From: Basidiobolus meristosporus CBS 931.73
Lineage: Eukaryota; Basidiobolomycota; Basidiobolomycetes; Basidiobolales; Basidiobolaceae
Length of the DNA stretch: 64,000 bases
Assembly: GCA_002104905.1 (NCBI GenBank)
Contig: MCFE01000010.1
Location: 62,001 to 126,000, forward strand
Direction: 5' to 3'
The notes under the pieces were generated by a model. That model was not told where the DNA came from and did not search any database. It worked only from the letters and a program-made list of their open reading frames with translations. Within the stretch, counting starts at the first letter, position 1. Each line of letters opens with the position of its first letter. This document shows, one piece after another, positions 21,300 to 32,232 of the stretch. The translations under genes and the position numbers were made by a program.

Positions 21300-22107
21300 T
21301 TAGTGCATATATGAATAGTCTATCTTCAGTTGTTGCAGCATTTCCATATTCTGGCTTCTTTTGCTGATAATCTCTCTTTTTGAGACACCGGTCTGATGTG
21401 TGTCCTTCCCTTTTGCAGTAGATGCAAAGCAGGTTGCTGTTGCCTTTGTAGGGTCTTGGGTACCTCCTTTGTTGGTTATCATTTCTTATTAAAGCATTTT
21501 CTTCTTCCTTCTTATTGGCACTTTGATTTTCTTAATTCTTCATCCAGGAGCCCTCCATATACATAATCTAAGGTCAAATCTTCAGTTCTAGACTCTAGGG
21601 CTGATACAAGGCCCTGCAACTTGTCTGTCAGGCTATTCAGGATGGTAACTATCACATCCTCATCAGTAGTTGGTACACCCACAGATTCCATCTCATCTAC
21701 CAGCAGGGTAATTCTGTTAACTAGATTTTTCATTTCTTCTTGTGGCAGCATCTTTGTAGTAAAGATTTTTTGCCTCAGATACATTTTCTTAGCAGCTGAA
21801 CATGACTGGTAGGTGTCTTCTAATGCCTTCCAGGCATTCTTTGCCTTTTTTGCTCTTGAGCATTGAATTAACAATTTGTCTCTAACATCAAGGCAAATGC
21901 AATTAAAGGCACTTTGTTCTTTCTTCTGGTACTTCAAGGCTTCCTTTCCCACATTTTTAGGAGGGCATTCTTCTCCCATTACAATATCCCAAAGGCCTCT
22001 TTCTTGTGGCAGCATCTTCATCTTCACCTTCCACACTTGGTAGTTAGATCCATCCAACTTTTCAGCAGAGGGAAAAATCCAGTAATAGCAGTTGTAGACA
22101 TTGCAGA
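21300..22107 (-). pseudogene. Copia D gag
   Basis: ATG near 22107, a one-base loss near 22,075, then the gag body 21512-22057. One extra A at about 21,530 changes the frame. After it comes the zinc knuckle C-x2-C-x4-H-x4-C ('CIYCKREGHTSDRC', about 21,380-21,420). Compared with Copia B, each copy has its own frame error, so an ancestral consensus is open. Confidence 0.88.
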
Positions 22108-22115
22108 GAGTGACA

Positions 22116-22132
22116 GCTTGGGGCTCATAACC
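22116..22132 (-). other. Copia D primer binding site
   Basis: The minus strand reads GGTTATGAGCCCCAAGC directly after the 5' LTR, the same 17 nt as in Copia B. It matches the anticodon arm of initiator tRNA-Met. Confidence 0.75.
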
Positions 22133-22484
22133 TATTGTAAGAGTCTTGGAGATATTGGAAGTGATTGGGAGGACAAGTAGATTGTGTGGTTTTCACTTAA
22201 TGATTTATTCATTGTAAAAGTAGTATTTATACTTTTACCTGGTCTTGGCATAACAAACACATAAAACTAGATTAAGGAAGATCCTAAGAACATATGTGCA
22301 AAGTTTGGTGCTGTTTTGGACAACTTTGAGAATTCTTGATGCTCTGGGTACCTGGTATTTTGGTGAAATTATTCTAAGTAAATCCTGACAAGGAATTTGG
22401 TCAGTATACTCTAAGATTTGAGGGTAAAGATCCAAGTGACTAAGTTAGGTGAATATTTAGGTAGAATTACAAGTTTTTACAACA
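22133..22484 (-). repeat. Copia D 5' LTR
   Basis: 352 bp, the plus strand begins TATTGTAAGAG (one change from TGTTGTAA) and ends TTTTTACAACA, followed by the duplication CTGAC. Confidence 0.92.
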
Positions 22485-22489
22485 CTGAC

Positions 22490-22760
22490 AACACACTGCC
22501 AATGCCCTTGGTGGTGATGTACAGATGGCCACTTGCTGGTCTTCAAATAAAGGTACTGCTTTTGCTGCACTCTCATCAGCCTCAGAAATACAGTCAGCTT
22601 GTGGCTCGGCAGAGACTCCCAATTACCTACCTGACTGAGAGCCTGTGGAATCTGCGTTATTTCTTTTGGTGGGCACACTGTCAGCATGGCCTTTTTTGGT
22701 TGTAGCCCTGCTTGTTGCACTGAATATCAAAGCAAGTGTTGTTCAACTGTTCTTCTGCCG
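22490..22760 (-). pseudogene. H1 accessory gene, N-terminal part
   Basis: Minus-strand reading resembles the H2 accessory start (60,753-61,034), for example 'MQQAGLQPKKAMLTVCPPKE' against 'TSRGYIQKRPCGQCALEG'. Frames are disturbed. It is divergent from the H1 transposase that starts at 23042. Confidence 0.6.
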
Positions 22761-23041
22761 GTGTCAGCAGTGGGGTTTTGTGGGGAACCACACAACTTTG
22801 CTCTATTTTTTGGCAGCATATACCAGGAAGTGAGTCAAGCCTAAGGGGAAACAATGTTACTTATACATGTGTATGTGGTGCCTCAACTCCTTTTATAATG
22901 ATTACTATGGTGGGTCATCATTGAATCTTATCTTCATGTAGGTGCAATGTCTCAAATACAAGACTCTCTTAAACTCACCTGCATATTTACAAAACAGGGA
23001 TATAAAAGTGTTACATTGTTGAGTATCTAACTGTTTGCCCC
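22761..23041. promoter_or_regulatory. Divergent promoter region between H accessory and transposase genes
   Basis: This intergenic stretch is conserved at the equivalent place in H3 (43,330-43,633) and H2 (60,511-60,752). Shared pieces include the long segment around 'ACATGTGTATGTGGTGC' and 'GTCTCAAATACAAGA'. TATAAAAG at 23001-23008 lies 41 nt before the transposase ATG (23042). Confidence 0.55.
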
Positions 23042-24530
23042 ATGGACAAGACTACTTTGATTCAGCTTGATAAGAGAAGAGAAAATAGACCATGTGGCTA
23101 TTGTAACAAGCCTCTCAGCCATGAAGCACTCAGACAGCATAGCAAGTATTACAAGGATCACAGCCAGTGTTTTGCCACACAAGTCATATTTGACCATTTG
23201 TCAGTCACTACTGTACTAACAATATCTTGCTGGCCACTTGATATTTCTATAATGGCATCTGGCAGTACTTATCATCTTGTGCAAACTGAGTCAGGTAAGT
23301 TTGTGATGCTTTTAAGCCCACCAGCCTTCTGAATATGGCATGCAGAGTGATAGCTCTGAAGAAGCAGGCTCAATGATGGACTGCAAGCTTATCTTCCCTA
23401 GCAACTGTATGCTGCATGTGCCCAGCAATATCCCACTATGCAATGAGATAACACCTGTGGAAAAATACCAAGGATTCTTTATGGTATCAAGTGAGCCCAG
23501 TAATCCATCTACAGGTGAATGATGTGATGTTGTGGCTAGAAAAGTAGTGTGTTTCCACATATATCAGTAATGTGGGCTTTGAGAATTAAAAATTGCTCCT
23601 TGCCAAAATCACCCCAGGATGCCACTTACCATGTACATGGTACAAATGGAAAGCCATCATGCAGCTGGCAACATAAGATCCAAAGACCATCCTGATACCA
23701 GCATGTATTTACAGCTTCATAGTGTTCATATATGAAAATGCCACCATTGCACAGCATCCAATTGTCAGGAATCCACCACCAATGAGGCAGATATTGCTTA
23801 CACCCCAGATACATTCTGGTAATAGCCTGTCTAATAAAGCTCATGCAGTCCAACAAATATTAGGAAACTAGTAAGTACCATGCACAGTGTCAATCAAGCG
23901 CTGTGGTGGTGTATAAGTCCAAGGGAGGGATACGTCCAACACTTCTCAAGTGTTTTGTGTGTGGGGTGTTCACTGGGTGCGATAACCTCTGGCAAAAGCT
24001 TGCTAGGAATACTTGGGTTCTGTTTCTAATCTAATGTGAAGGGGAATAAAGCCACAAGTTTGTCAAGGGAAAACTATTGAGCTACAATCCCCAACTTAGT
24101 TGGCGTCTTTACAAAAGTATGTGCTGGGTTCAGCGTCCTTTGAGATGACAATGTACTAAAGCTTCCAAAGTCAAAACAACTGTAAACTCCACCAGCAGGG
24201 ACTTGATAAGAATGCAGCTGAGGTCAATAGTTACAAAGACAGACAAGTATCTTTGCCTGTACAAGAACAAACTTGGGAAAGAATCAAATATAATAAAAGA
24301 TACCTACTCTGAGTATTCCTCACAAGTAGTGCCTCCAAGGTCAGTTGGCTGTCAGCGTGGTTTCCTAGGAGTGTCCTGTGGTCTGGGGTTGGAAGTTCAG
24401 GTAGCAGCAGGTAGCAGTGATCACACTAATCAACAAGTTGGTATATTGAAAAAGGGATGATGATTTGTTGTTGAGGGATAGCCTCCCTTATATACTTTTC
24501 TCACTGGCTAAGCAATTACTAATCATGGTG

Positions 24531-24543
24531 TTCCAGAAGGTTC
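24531..24543. promoter_or_regulatory. Heat-shock-element-like motif in the S LTR
   Basis: TTCCAGAAGGTTC fits TTCnnGAAnnTTC. It aligns with the motif of the C LTR (TTCTAGAAGATTC), with the unit pattern kept while the spacer bases differ. Confidence 0.5.
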
Positions 24544-24678
24544 CGGATATCAATAGAAATCTTAATGACATCAGAATGACCTAAGAATGTTCTAAGTAGG
24601 TGCCGGAAGGTTCTAAGAGGCACAGCACATCCAACCAATCAGGAATCAGTATTCTGAAACCTGTGTAACATGGGGATA

Positions 24679-24688
24679 CCATATATGG
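24679..24688. promoter_or_regulatory. CArG box in the S LTR
   Basis: CCATATATGG inside ATACCATATATGGTAT, identical to the C LTR palindrome. Also kept in the truncated S copy at about 47,430. Confidence 0.5.
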
Positions 24689-27600
24689 TATGGAAATGGT
24701 AGGGATGGTGACACGGGTTGATCATGTGTCACGGGTACTGGCGCGGGTACTTGCCTAATATAGAAGCACTTGTAGCTAGTAATCTTACATAAAGTGAGGG
24801 GTAACTTATGCAATAAGGTAAGTAGGTGTGATAGTCAACCGGCTTATGGGATAGTACTGATTGGGTAAGACAAATGGGATAAAACTAAAATAAGTGTAGT
24901 AGAGATATAGGGAAGTGGAAAATAAGGGAATGAGCACATCTGTCAGTGGGTGTCACTGTCACCCTACTACAGCGCAAGCATATCAGATATATTCAATGGC
25001 AAACATTTCAAACAGCTAAGGAGCAAGAGCTACTTTGAAGCTACATATGACCATGCCTTTGCCTTTGCACTTGATGGATTCTCATTAGACAAGTACTCTA
25101 CTAGCAAATCCTGCCAGCTACTAATTCTCATCAACCTGAATCTGCTGTTTATCTTACGGTATCAGAACAGAAATCTGAAGGTAGTCTTACTGGTATTTGA
25201 ACCTAAATCACCACCCAACCTGGATAGCTACCTGTATCCATTGCTGGATGAATTTTGTATGCTCTTCAGTAGGATAACAGTAAATGTCTCACACTTAAAA
25301 GCATATTGGAGATATCCCAGCCTTCAGCAAGATAGCCAGATGTGTTGGGCACAATGGATGGTAGTGCTGTTGAATGTGTGAGATCTAAGGGACTTACTCC
25401 ATAACTCACACACACTATTATTACCCAAACACCAACACCAAGAAATCATCTTTCCATAGTGAGAATGTATTGAAGTCAGCATGCAATTGCAACAAAATTA
25501 GCAAGCTATAAGTCATTGGTAAGAATATGGAATTAACTGGAAACTAGAGATACCTAAGATAGAGGGTATCTGCTAGAGCCAAAGCTTTCCACTGAGATCA
25601 ACGCATTTGCTTTTCAACAATATCCCTATACTGTTTACCAAGTTGTACATGGGGAATTTCAAGCTAAATGAGCCCTTTGAGACACTGGGGAAGTTTGAAA
25701 GTATAGACAATATATTACAGAATATCTGCTACCCTAAATACTCTGCACCAGCTCCATTTAACATTCATATGCATATGCAACACTACAAGTGCAAGGACTG
25801 GATGAGCTGGATATGAGTATATTGAAGTGGCCTTCTGAAGCCATTTTGACCAAGAGTACATTGGAGGCATTTGGAGTCATGTGTTGGCATTGTAGGAATA
25901 CTCAACCAGAAGCAGATCACTAATGCCCACATAATCAATCTACAGCTTTTATGCAAGAAGTTTTTGACAGGATTTGAGTGGCTATTCTACAAGCAAAAAG
26001 CTGAACATATAGATGTCTGCCACTACTGTATTTATTCTCCACTCTATCTTGCTTGGTGTATGGAAAACATTAGGTCTTTCTTCAACTATTGGGAGCTTCC
26101 AATGGAGCAGATGCTTGGGGAGATTGGAAGACAAGTCAAGTCATAGGTACTACCAAATGCCAATTTCATCAAGAATATTACCGTCAAGTCTTTTATAGAT
26201 GTGATGAGTTGGAACATGGAGTACAGCCAGGAAGAGTTAAAAGATATTGAGGGCAGATGTGCCCATTGAACACCTATGCCTTTGTCATTAAGAAGCTAAG
26301 CAGCCCCAACTTGTGGGTCAATAGTAGAGTATTGTAAAGCTTGGGTGGGCACTATAGGCAACTAACTATTTTAGGACAGCTTTACTAAGTTATGCAAACT
26401 TCTCTTGGTCAGCAGCCAGCTCCTACACATTTCAATACCAAATTCACCCAAACAAATGCTGCAGTGCACTAAAAGGTCAACTTAAATCCAGCAGGGATAA
26501 GGAGTAAATGGGCTAAAAACCAAGAGGTTCCTTGCAGTTATTCAGGAGTCATTTGTGGGAATAATGGCAGCAACCAAGTGTATATTGCAAGATCTATATG
26601 TTACCAGCAAATCAAGGTATATGGCAACTTTGCAAGTATCACACTAAAAAGCCATAAAGTTGAGATGATTGAAGTATATCAATTTCAGCAGGTGTGTAGG
26701 TATGTGGAGGTTAGTAAGCAGGAGGCCATAGCTATTTTTGATTTGAAAATATGCAGAATGCCTGAGGTAATAGTGGGTAAGCAAATCAAGAGAGTGACTC
26801 TACAGTGTAGAATTTGAATGGCACAAGTGGAGATAGAATGGAAAATATAATTTAATAAATTGGTATGGTTGCATTTTACACATTTAGCTGTAGGCAGCTG
26901 CACTGCCATGGTAATGTCTGCAAAGATTTGCAATGAAGCCATCAAAATACTGCCAAGTTTCTTACCATATATAGCAGTAGGATGTACTGGCTGGTCAGGT
27001 CCACTCAAATAAATGTAGCATGCATTAAGACTGTTAGAATGCCATGCAATTCATGTAATAAGACCTCCTAAACACCATCAAGTTTTTTATTGTAGTTGGC
27101 AGTAAAATCAGCAAATGCCATCACATTTCCATCATAAGACTCTATCAATGAGTGCTAATTGCAAGCTCCTGGCATTCTGATGGACTCAATCCAGCATCCT
27201 GATGGCTGATCCTGATTGGATCCACTTGCATTACAAAATTATTGTCATAGAGTAATGTGGCTTTGTGTGCCAGTATGATCTTCACTCTGTCTATAAAGGA
27301 GGATATGGAGGCATTAGTAGACATATGACCATTGTGTGCAAGCTCATCCACCTTATTGAAATGTAGTTCAGCTGACCATGCTTCCAACTCTTGGGAAAAC
27401 AGCTGTCTACATATTAGTAATGCTGCTTGGCTATTTTGGAATTTAGCCTGTTATGGACTGACAGTATTAGTAGGTGAGCACTGCAGCTTTTTTCTCACGC
27501 TTCCCTGTATATAACCTGGGTAGACTTTTTTCTGTTTATCACCGTCAAGTCTTTCACTGCTACTTTGCCTGAGTGATACTTGTATTTTACCCTGTTTTCT

Positions 27601-27860
27601 TCTTGATGAATGCTGCACTGGTGCATCCACTTTGCCTGCCTGCCCTTTGCCAGCACTATGCTGGAAATTTTGCACTTCTTTGCCATTTGTGTAGTACTCT
27701 CAGCTCTGTGCATAAAGAGTACTTAAGTAAGCTGTGGGCTTTTAGCATTATTGAGCCCTTCATTGCTAATGTGAATGTGTTCTTCCTGTTTTGCACTACC
27801 CTTTCTCCTTGATGAATACTGCACTGATCCATCAGTTTCTGTTCACTTTTTTCTTACCGG

Positions 27861-28664
27861 TGTGGTGGTGTAGAGGTACTCCTGGGAGAAGCTACACAAC
27901 TTAAGGTGTGTGAGGTGTCTGCTGGGTGCAATAACCTCTGTGTCTAAACTGCTGGTGTCTTTGTCAATATGTCACTATGGTAAAAGCTTCTGCTTCTCTA
28001 GCTTCCTAGGTGCTCCAAGTGTCTCCAAAGGCCTCTGTGTGTCTTGTGCACTACCCTGAAAAGCTCCTTGATGGCAGATCTGAGATGTACTGTTGAAGGC
28101 AGGTGCAGTGATCAACTGCTATTTAATAAGGTAGAAGTGTTACTGATAGAAGGGATGATTTATTGATGAGGGATTGCTTTCCCTTAAATACTTCTCCTGA
28201 TTGCCAAGTGATTACTAATGACAAGGTTCTAGAAGATTCTAGGTATCAGTGGAATTCTTGATGGCATCACTATGAGCTAAAAATATGCCAAGAATATCCT
28301 GGAAGGTTCTAAAAGGCACAGCACTTTCAATCAACCAGGAATCAGTAGTCTGAAACCTGTGCAACTTGGAAATACCATATATGGTATTGAAATGGTAGGG
28401 ATGGTAACACAGACCTAGGTCATGTGTCACAGGTACTGATGCGGGTACTTGCCTTATTTAGATATATCTACTTATCACAAAGCTGAATAACATCTGGGAT
28501 AACTAATGGTAATAACTAATCAGGGTAAACATCATATGGGGATAACACTAATAATATGGGCAAAAGAAGAATGGGATAATACTGATAAGATATAATATGG
28601 ATAAGTATATCATAATGACTATATGAGTAAACTTGTCTGTGGGAGGTATGTTTACCCTACCACA
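27861..28664 (-). repeat. C3 LTR (left)
   Basis: 804 bp, TGTGGTGG…TACCACA, directly after CCGG. Contains the same HSE-like motif and CArG palindrome as C1. Confidence 0.92.
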
Positions 28665-28744
28665 TCCACCCCCCCCACTTGAGCTAAAAAGTTTCAGGGA
28701 ACTTTTTAGCTAACCACTGTAAGCTTGGAGAACAAAGTGCTCTC

Positions 28745-30360
28745 TCAGTCTTCCTCAATGAAGCCACCTGTCCTTTCTTGGGATAGAAATCTACATGATG
28801 TCATTGATTGGATATTATTTGAGTCCACACCACAGAAGGTTGCTGTTAGTCCTGGGCTCTCTGAGTATATAGTATACCATGCTGAACCATCTGGGTAGTT
28901 CACTGCAGTTGCTCTTGCTTTTACCTCCCATGGTCTTCCAAGAAGTAATTCAAAGTTAGCCTTTGCACAAATGAATACTGGGATCTCATGGGGTATTCCC
29001 TCAATGATGAGAGGGAAGCTGTGAATAATTCCTAAAAGCTTTGATTGCCCTGAGTGGGCATCCTTCATGCTCCATTTGATATTGGTGTCTATGGGCAATA
29101 GGTCTTTGCATGGTAGTTGTTCCCAAGCCTCCAAAGGCATCACACATATCTCAGATCCACTGTCTATATGACATAGGATTTCTTGATTATGCACAGTTCC
29201 TGTAGTTGTTGCAGTTGCCACTGAGTAGTAGTGTTTCTGGCTTTGATGCAGCTTACTGGTATCTTGGCTTCCTTGTACTGTCCTGACCTGGTTACCTTGA
29301 GTTGCTTCAATTGGATGCTTTCTTATTCTGATGTGCTCATCCAGAGTCTTTCTTAAAGATGGTGATACACTGAGTAGCTCTCCAACCTTGATTGATATGT
29401 TGCTTCCTAGTATATGACTTGTCAGAGCCTCTGGGGTACCATTTTGCTTGACTCTAGGCTGCATGTGGTAGTTGTTGGCCTTGGCAGACTCTTGTAAAAT
29501 CAATGGGGGTGATGCTTTCTTCTCAATCACAACTTCTGGCTCACATCATGGTACTTTTGTTGGTGGGCCTGGATTAGCCATTTTTTCAGAATGGTGTCTC
29601 TTTGAAGCATAAATTGAAGCTATATGATCTTGGGCCTCTCTGGGGTCCTCATAGTCAAAGTTCAGAACTTCAGCTGGATCAAAGTAGTCAGGATCTTCTT
29701 CTTCATGGAGGTGAACCTTTCATGTATGAGAGGTGACTTGCTTGTAGTGAACTCTCATTCCTCCTTGTCCAAATGCTGTGGATAATTTGTCACTGTGCTT
29801 ACTGACTATGTATCCCTGAGGACTATATAGGACATCACCTGTGGATAGTAATGACTGAAGCTCTTGGCAATTTCTCTTAGAATGGTTGGCAGAGTCACAC
29901 CACATTCATGTATATTTGACTTCTTTCTCTACTGGCTTCTGACCATATGCTTTGCTGGCAAGTAGCAAAGAGAGTTTCTCTAGTTACTGTGTCAGCTCCT
30001 GAATTTGAGTGCTTTGATTGCTGGGATTAAGTATGTCTTGGCTATCTTGGTTTTGTTCTGGGCTTGAAAGAAGCTTTCTGATTGGTGAGGTTTCTTCAGG
30101 GGCAAGTAGAATCTGCTTAGCTAACTGAAATGCAGGCAATGAACTCATAGCTTTCACAGTAGGATTGTTTTCAATCCTTCTCACCAGGCCTTCTGGTTGT
30201 GCTCTGAGCAGATAGGCAGATAAAGTCATATCAGTGATAATGCCTTGGGCTTTCAGTGACTCTCCAATTTGCTCAAGGCCACTCAAGTATTCTTTCAATG
30301 GTAGCAGCTTAAACTTGCTATAAGCAAAGTTCTCCAAGTCTTGAAGTGTGTAGTCAACTT
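28745..30360 (-). pseudogene. C3 Gag-protease gene, 3' portion
   Basis: Same protein as in C1: protease 'ILCHIDSGSEICVMPLEAWE' in 28745-29530, knuckle-region piece in 29720-29905 ('MWCDSANHSKRNC'), Gag piece in 29984-30337. A frame loss near 29,550 and stops split it. The N-terminal coding part continues at 39905-40140, on the other side of E. Confidence 0.9.
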
Positions 30361-30458
30361 GTCTCTGTCATGATCACATGACAACCATGAACACCCATGC
30401 CAAGTTTCAACTTCCTAGCTCAATTTCTAAGAGATTCCTTCTGAAACCTTCTACCACC

Positions 30459-30471
30459 TTCCAGAAAGTTC
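30459..30471. promoter_or_regulatory. Heat-shock-element-like motif in the E LTR
   Basis: TTCCAGAAAGTTC fits TTCnnGAAnnTTC. The right LTR has it at 39465-39477 plus a second one, TTCTGGAACCTTC, at 39445-39457. The second is damaged by one G-to-A change in the left LTR. Confidence 0.5.
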
Positions 30472-30546
30472 CTGACCATTCCAAACCATTGTTACACAAT
30501 GGAACATTCCATGGAACCTTCCCATTGTATTTTTCATAGTCCAGTA

Positions 30547-30556
30547 CCATATATGG
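30547..30556. promoter_or_regulatory. CArG box in the E LTR
   Basis: CCATATATGG in the context GTACCATATATGGAAATACC. Same core as in the unrelated C and S LTRs. Confidence 0.45.
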
Positions 30557-30726
30557 AAATACCAGGTCACATGACTTAGTCACATGATCAGGTGACCCAA
30601 TCCATTTCCCCATCCTGTCTCAGTGCCATGTCATCTATGTCATTATCCCCAGCACCATTGCTGTGCCTCACCCCACAACCCCATTAGTATTAGCTAATAT
30701 CTCTCGGCATCAGTATAGTCAAAAAG

Positions 30727-30771
30727 TATATATAGTCCTATCCCCCCTTAAGTATTCCTCAGTCTGATAAA
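30727..30771 (+). promoter_or_regulatory. E promoter: TATA box and predicted self-priming mRNA 5' end
   Basis: TATATATA (30727-30734) is followed about 30 nt later by AGTCTGATAAA (30761-30771). This 11-mer is the exact reverse complement of the putative primer site TTTATCAGACT at 30896-30906. The distance to TATA puts the likely transcription start at this 11-mer, as required for Tf1-type self-priming. The start site itself is inferred. Confidence 0.6.
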
Positions 30772-30895
30772 CACAGGTCTTGAATAAACAGCCTTGCCTT
30801 GGAAATCCGCCTTGCCTTGTTGATCCACACCTAAGTCCTTTCCTGGTCCTGCTGTGCCTAGCTTTTCCTCCTGCCTTGTGTCTATCCATAACAGT

Positions 30896-30906
30896 TTTAT
30901 CAGACT
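30896..30906 (+). other. E primer binding site (self-priming type)
   Basis: TTTATCAGACT, two bases after the end of the 5' LTR. No TGG-type tRNA site is seen here. Complementarity to 30761-30771 is 11 of 11. Confidence 0.65.
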
Positions 30907-31299
30907 CTCCTGACTTACCTGTGGATCCCTGCCTTCTGCCCAAAGTTTGAAGAAAACTTGTAAAAGGAATACTTGCCGTAAGTATCACCCATCATCTTTC
31001 CCTAGTCTTGTCCTATAAAGGCAAAGATACTTTATCTTTGTAAAACTATTGGTCAAAGCTGCATTCACTTTATTACCCTGCTGGTGGAGTTTACAGTTGT
31101 TACAGTATTGGAAGCTTTAGTACAATACTCTATCAAAGGACATCAAAACCAGTACCTTCTGAAGTGATGCTAACTTATTTTAGTTGGGGATTGTGGCTCA
31201 ATAGTTGTATTCTTGACATACTAGTGGCTTTACAAACCCACAATCTAGTTTAGTATATTCCAGTATTCCTTGCAAGCTCATCCGCCTTCCTCTGCTACC

Positions 31300-32232
31300 A
31301 TGTCCAACCTAGAGCTGAACTTTGCCCAGCTCATGGCTGCCTTTACCCTACTGCAGCATGACCATGCAGACCTCAGAAACACTCTTGCTCATTTCCAGAA
31401 CCAAAGTGTCCAGCAAACTAGCCATGTCCCAGTCTACCAAGAACCCAAGTATACTCCTGCTACCAAGTTCAATGGCTCTCAGAATGAGTTCCATGGCTTC
31501 ATCAACATGGTGAAGAACAATCTTGCACTCCAGCCCAACTGGTACCCCACTGACCAGGCCAAAGTTGGTTTCATCTCCAACCTGCTTACTGGTACAGCTC
31601 TCAAGTGGTTCTCCCCATTAGTGGAGACCAACTCTCCCCTCCTCAGAGACTACCAAGCTTTTCACACTGAAATGGAGCTAACATTTGGTAACCTTGACCA
31701 AGCCAGAACTGCTGCCAACAAGATCAACACCCTCAAGCAAGGGAACAAACCAGCATCAGTCTATGCCTCAGAATTCCAACAACTCTCCAGTGACCTTAGC
31801 TCCTGGGGTCAAGCAGCCTTGATTAGCCAATTCCAAGATGGCCTCAATGATGAAGTTTGTGATCTGTTACTCACACTCCCAGATCCAGATACATTGGTTG
31901 AAGCTATGCACCAAGCAATCCAGTGTGATAACAGACAATTCCAGAAGAAGCAAAAGAACCGTCAAAGACACATTCCTGTTGCAGTCCCAGCCCCTCCTGC
32001 TCCCCAAGTCACTCCAGAAGATCCTATGCAGATTGATAGTACCAAATACAAGAAACTATCAAAGAGTGAAAAGTCCAGACATCAACAAGCCAACCTCTGT
32101 CTATACTGTGGCCAAGCAGGTCACTTTGCCAAGTCCTGCCCCAACAAGAAGTCCAGCTTCAAGCTGATGCAGTCCTCCAGCAACCAACCTGATTCAGATC
32201 TGTTGGGAAACTCCAATGTCCAGTTGCACTGA
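31300..32232 (+). CDS. E gag
   Basis: About 310 aa starting MSNLELNFAQLM. Ty3-type Gag: helical capsid-like part ('LLTGTALKWFSPLVE', 'QARTAANKINTLKQ') and a C-terminal zinc knuckle C-x2-C-x4-H-x4-C ('CLYCGQAGHFAKSCPNKK'). The knuckle binds the RNA genome in such proteins. The frame is open throughout. It ends at TGA 32230-32232, inside the loop of the frameshift hairpin. Confidence 0.88.
   Translation: MSNLELNFAQLMAAFTLLQHDHADLRNTLAHFQNQSVQQTSHVPVYQEPKYTPATKFNGSQNEFHGFINMVKNNLALQPNWYPTDQAKVGFISNLLTGTALKWFSPLVETNSPLLRDYQAFHTEMELTFGNLDQARTAANKINTLKQGNKPASVYASEFQQLSSDLSSWGQAALISQFQDGLNDEVCDLLLTLPDPDTLVEAMHQAIQCDNRQFQKKQKNRQRHIPVAVPAPPAPQVTPEDPMQIDSTKYKKLSKSEKSRHQQANLCLYCGQAGHFAKSCPNKKSSFKLMQSSSNQPDSDLLGNSNVQLH

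Larger units (their letters stand above)
17798..22484 (-). mobile_element. Copia D: full-length Ty1/Copia element with TSD CTGAC
   Basis: LTRs at 17798-18146 and 22133-22484, exact 5-bp duplication CTGAC (17793-17797, 22485-22489), primer site 22116-22132 and purine tract complement CTCCCACTC at 18147. It contains gag, protease, integrase, RT and RNase H in Copia order. The LTRs differ at about 10% of positions by eye, so it is much older than C1/C2. It sits in the accessory gene of H1. Several frameshifts make it inactive, but it is the best Copia reference in the window. Confidence 0.92.
23902..24971 (-). repeat. S-family solo LTR (1,070 bp) in the H1 transposase
   Basis: TGTGGTGGTGTATAAGTCC…CACCCTACTACA, exact 4-bp duplication GCGC (23898-23901, 24972-24975). 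Its ends and a core of about 150 bp (CCAAT, CArG, 'GCGCGGGTACTTGCCTAATA') are related to the C LTR, so S and C are sister families. Heat-shock-like motif TTCCAGAAGGTTC at 24531-24543 and CArG box at 24679-24688. Orientation is inferred from the relation to C. Confidence 0.88.
23042..27080 (+). pseudogene. H1 transposase (CACTA/Plavaka-like), broken by an S solo LTR
   Basis: The N-terminus (23042-23332) has a C-x2-C…H-x3-H-type finger ('CGYCNKPLSHEALRQHSKYY'), then an acidic/serine linker. After the LTR at 23902-24971 the catalytic part begins (24972-25381: 'SDIFNGKHFKQLRSK', 'FALDGFSLDKYSTSKSCQLL', 'PKSPPNLDSYLYPLLDEFCM'). The C-terminal parts lie at 25607-25816, 25871-26146 and 26578-27080. 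The pattern DGF…W/L-P-L…L…PK-P-LD-x-L-PL-DE is that of TNP2-like (Transposase_21/Plavaka) enzymes of CACTA elements. Several frameshifts and stops make it inactive. Confidence 0.72.
30366..30893 (+). repeat. E 5' LTR
   Basis: TGTCATGATCACATGACA…TCTATCCATAACA, 528 bp. Contains a heat-shock-like motif (30459-30471), a CArG box (30547-30556), a TATA box (30727-30734) and the predicted transcript start (30761). Confidence 0.93.
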
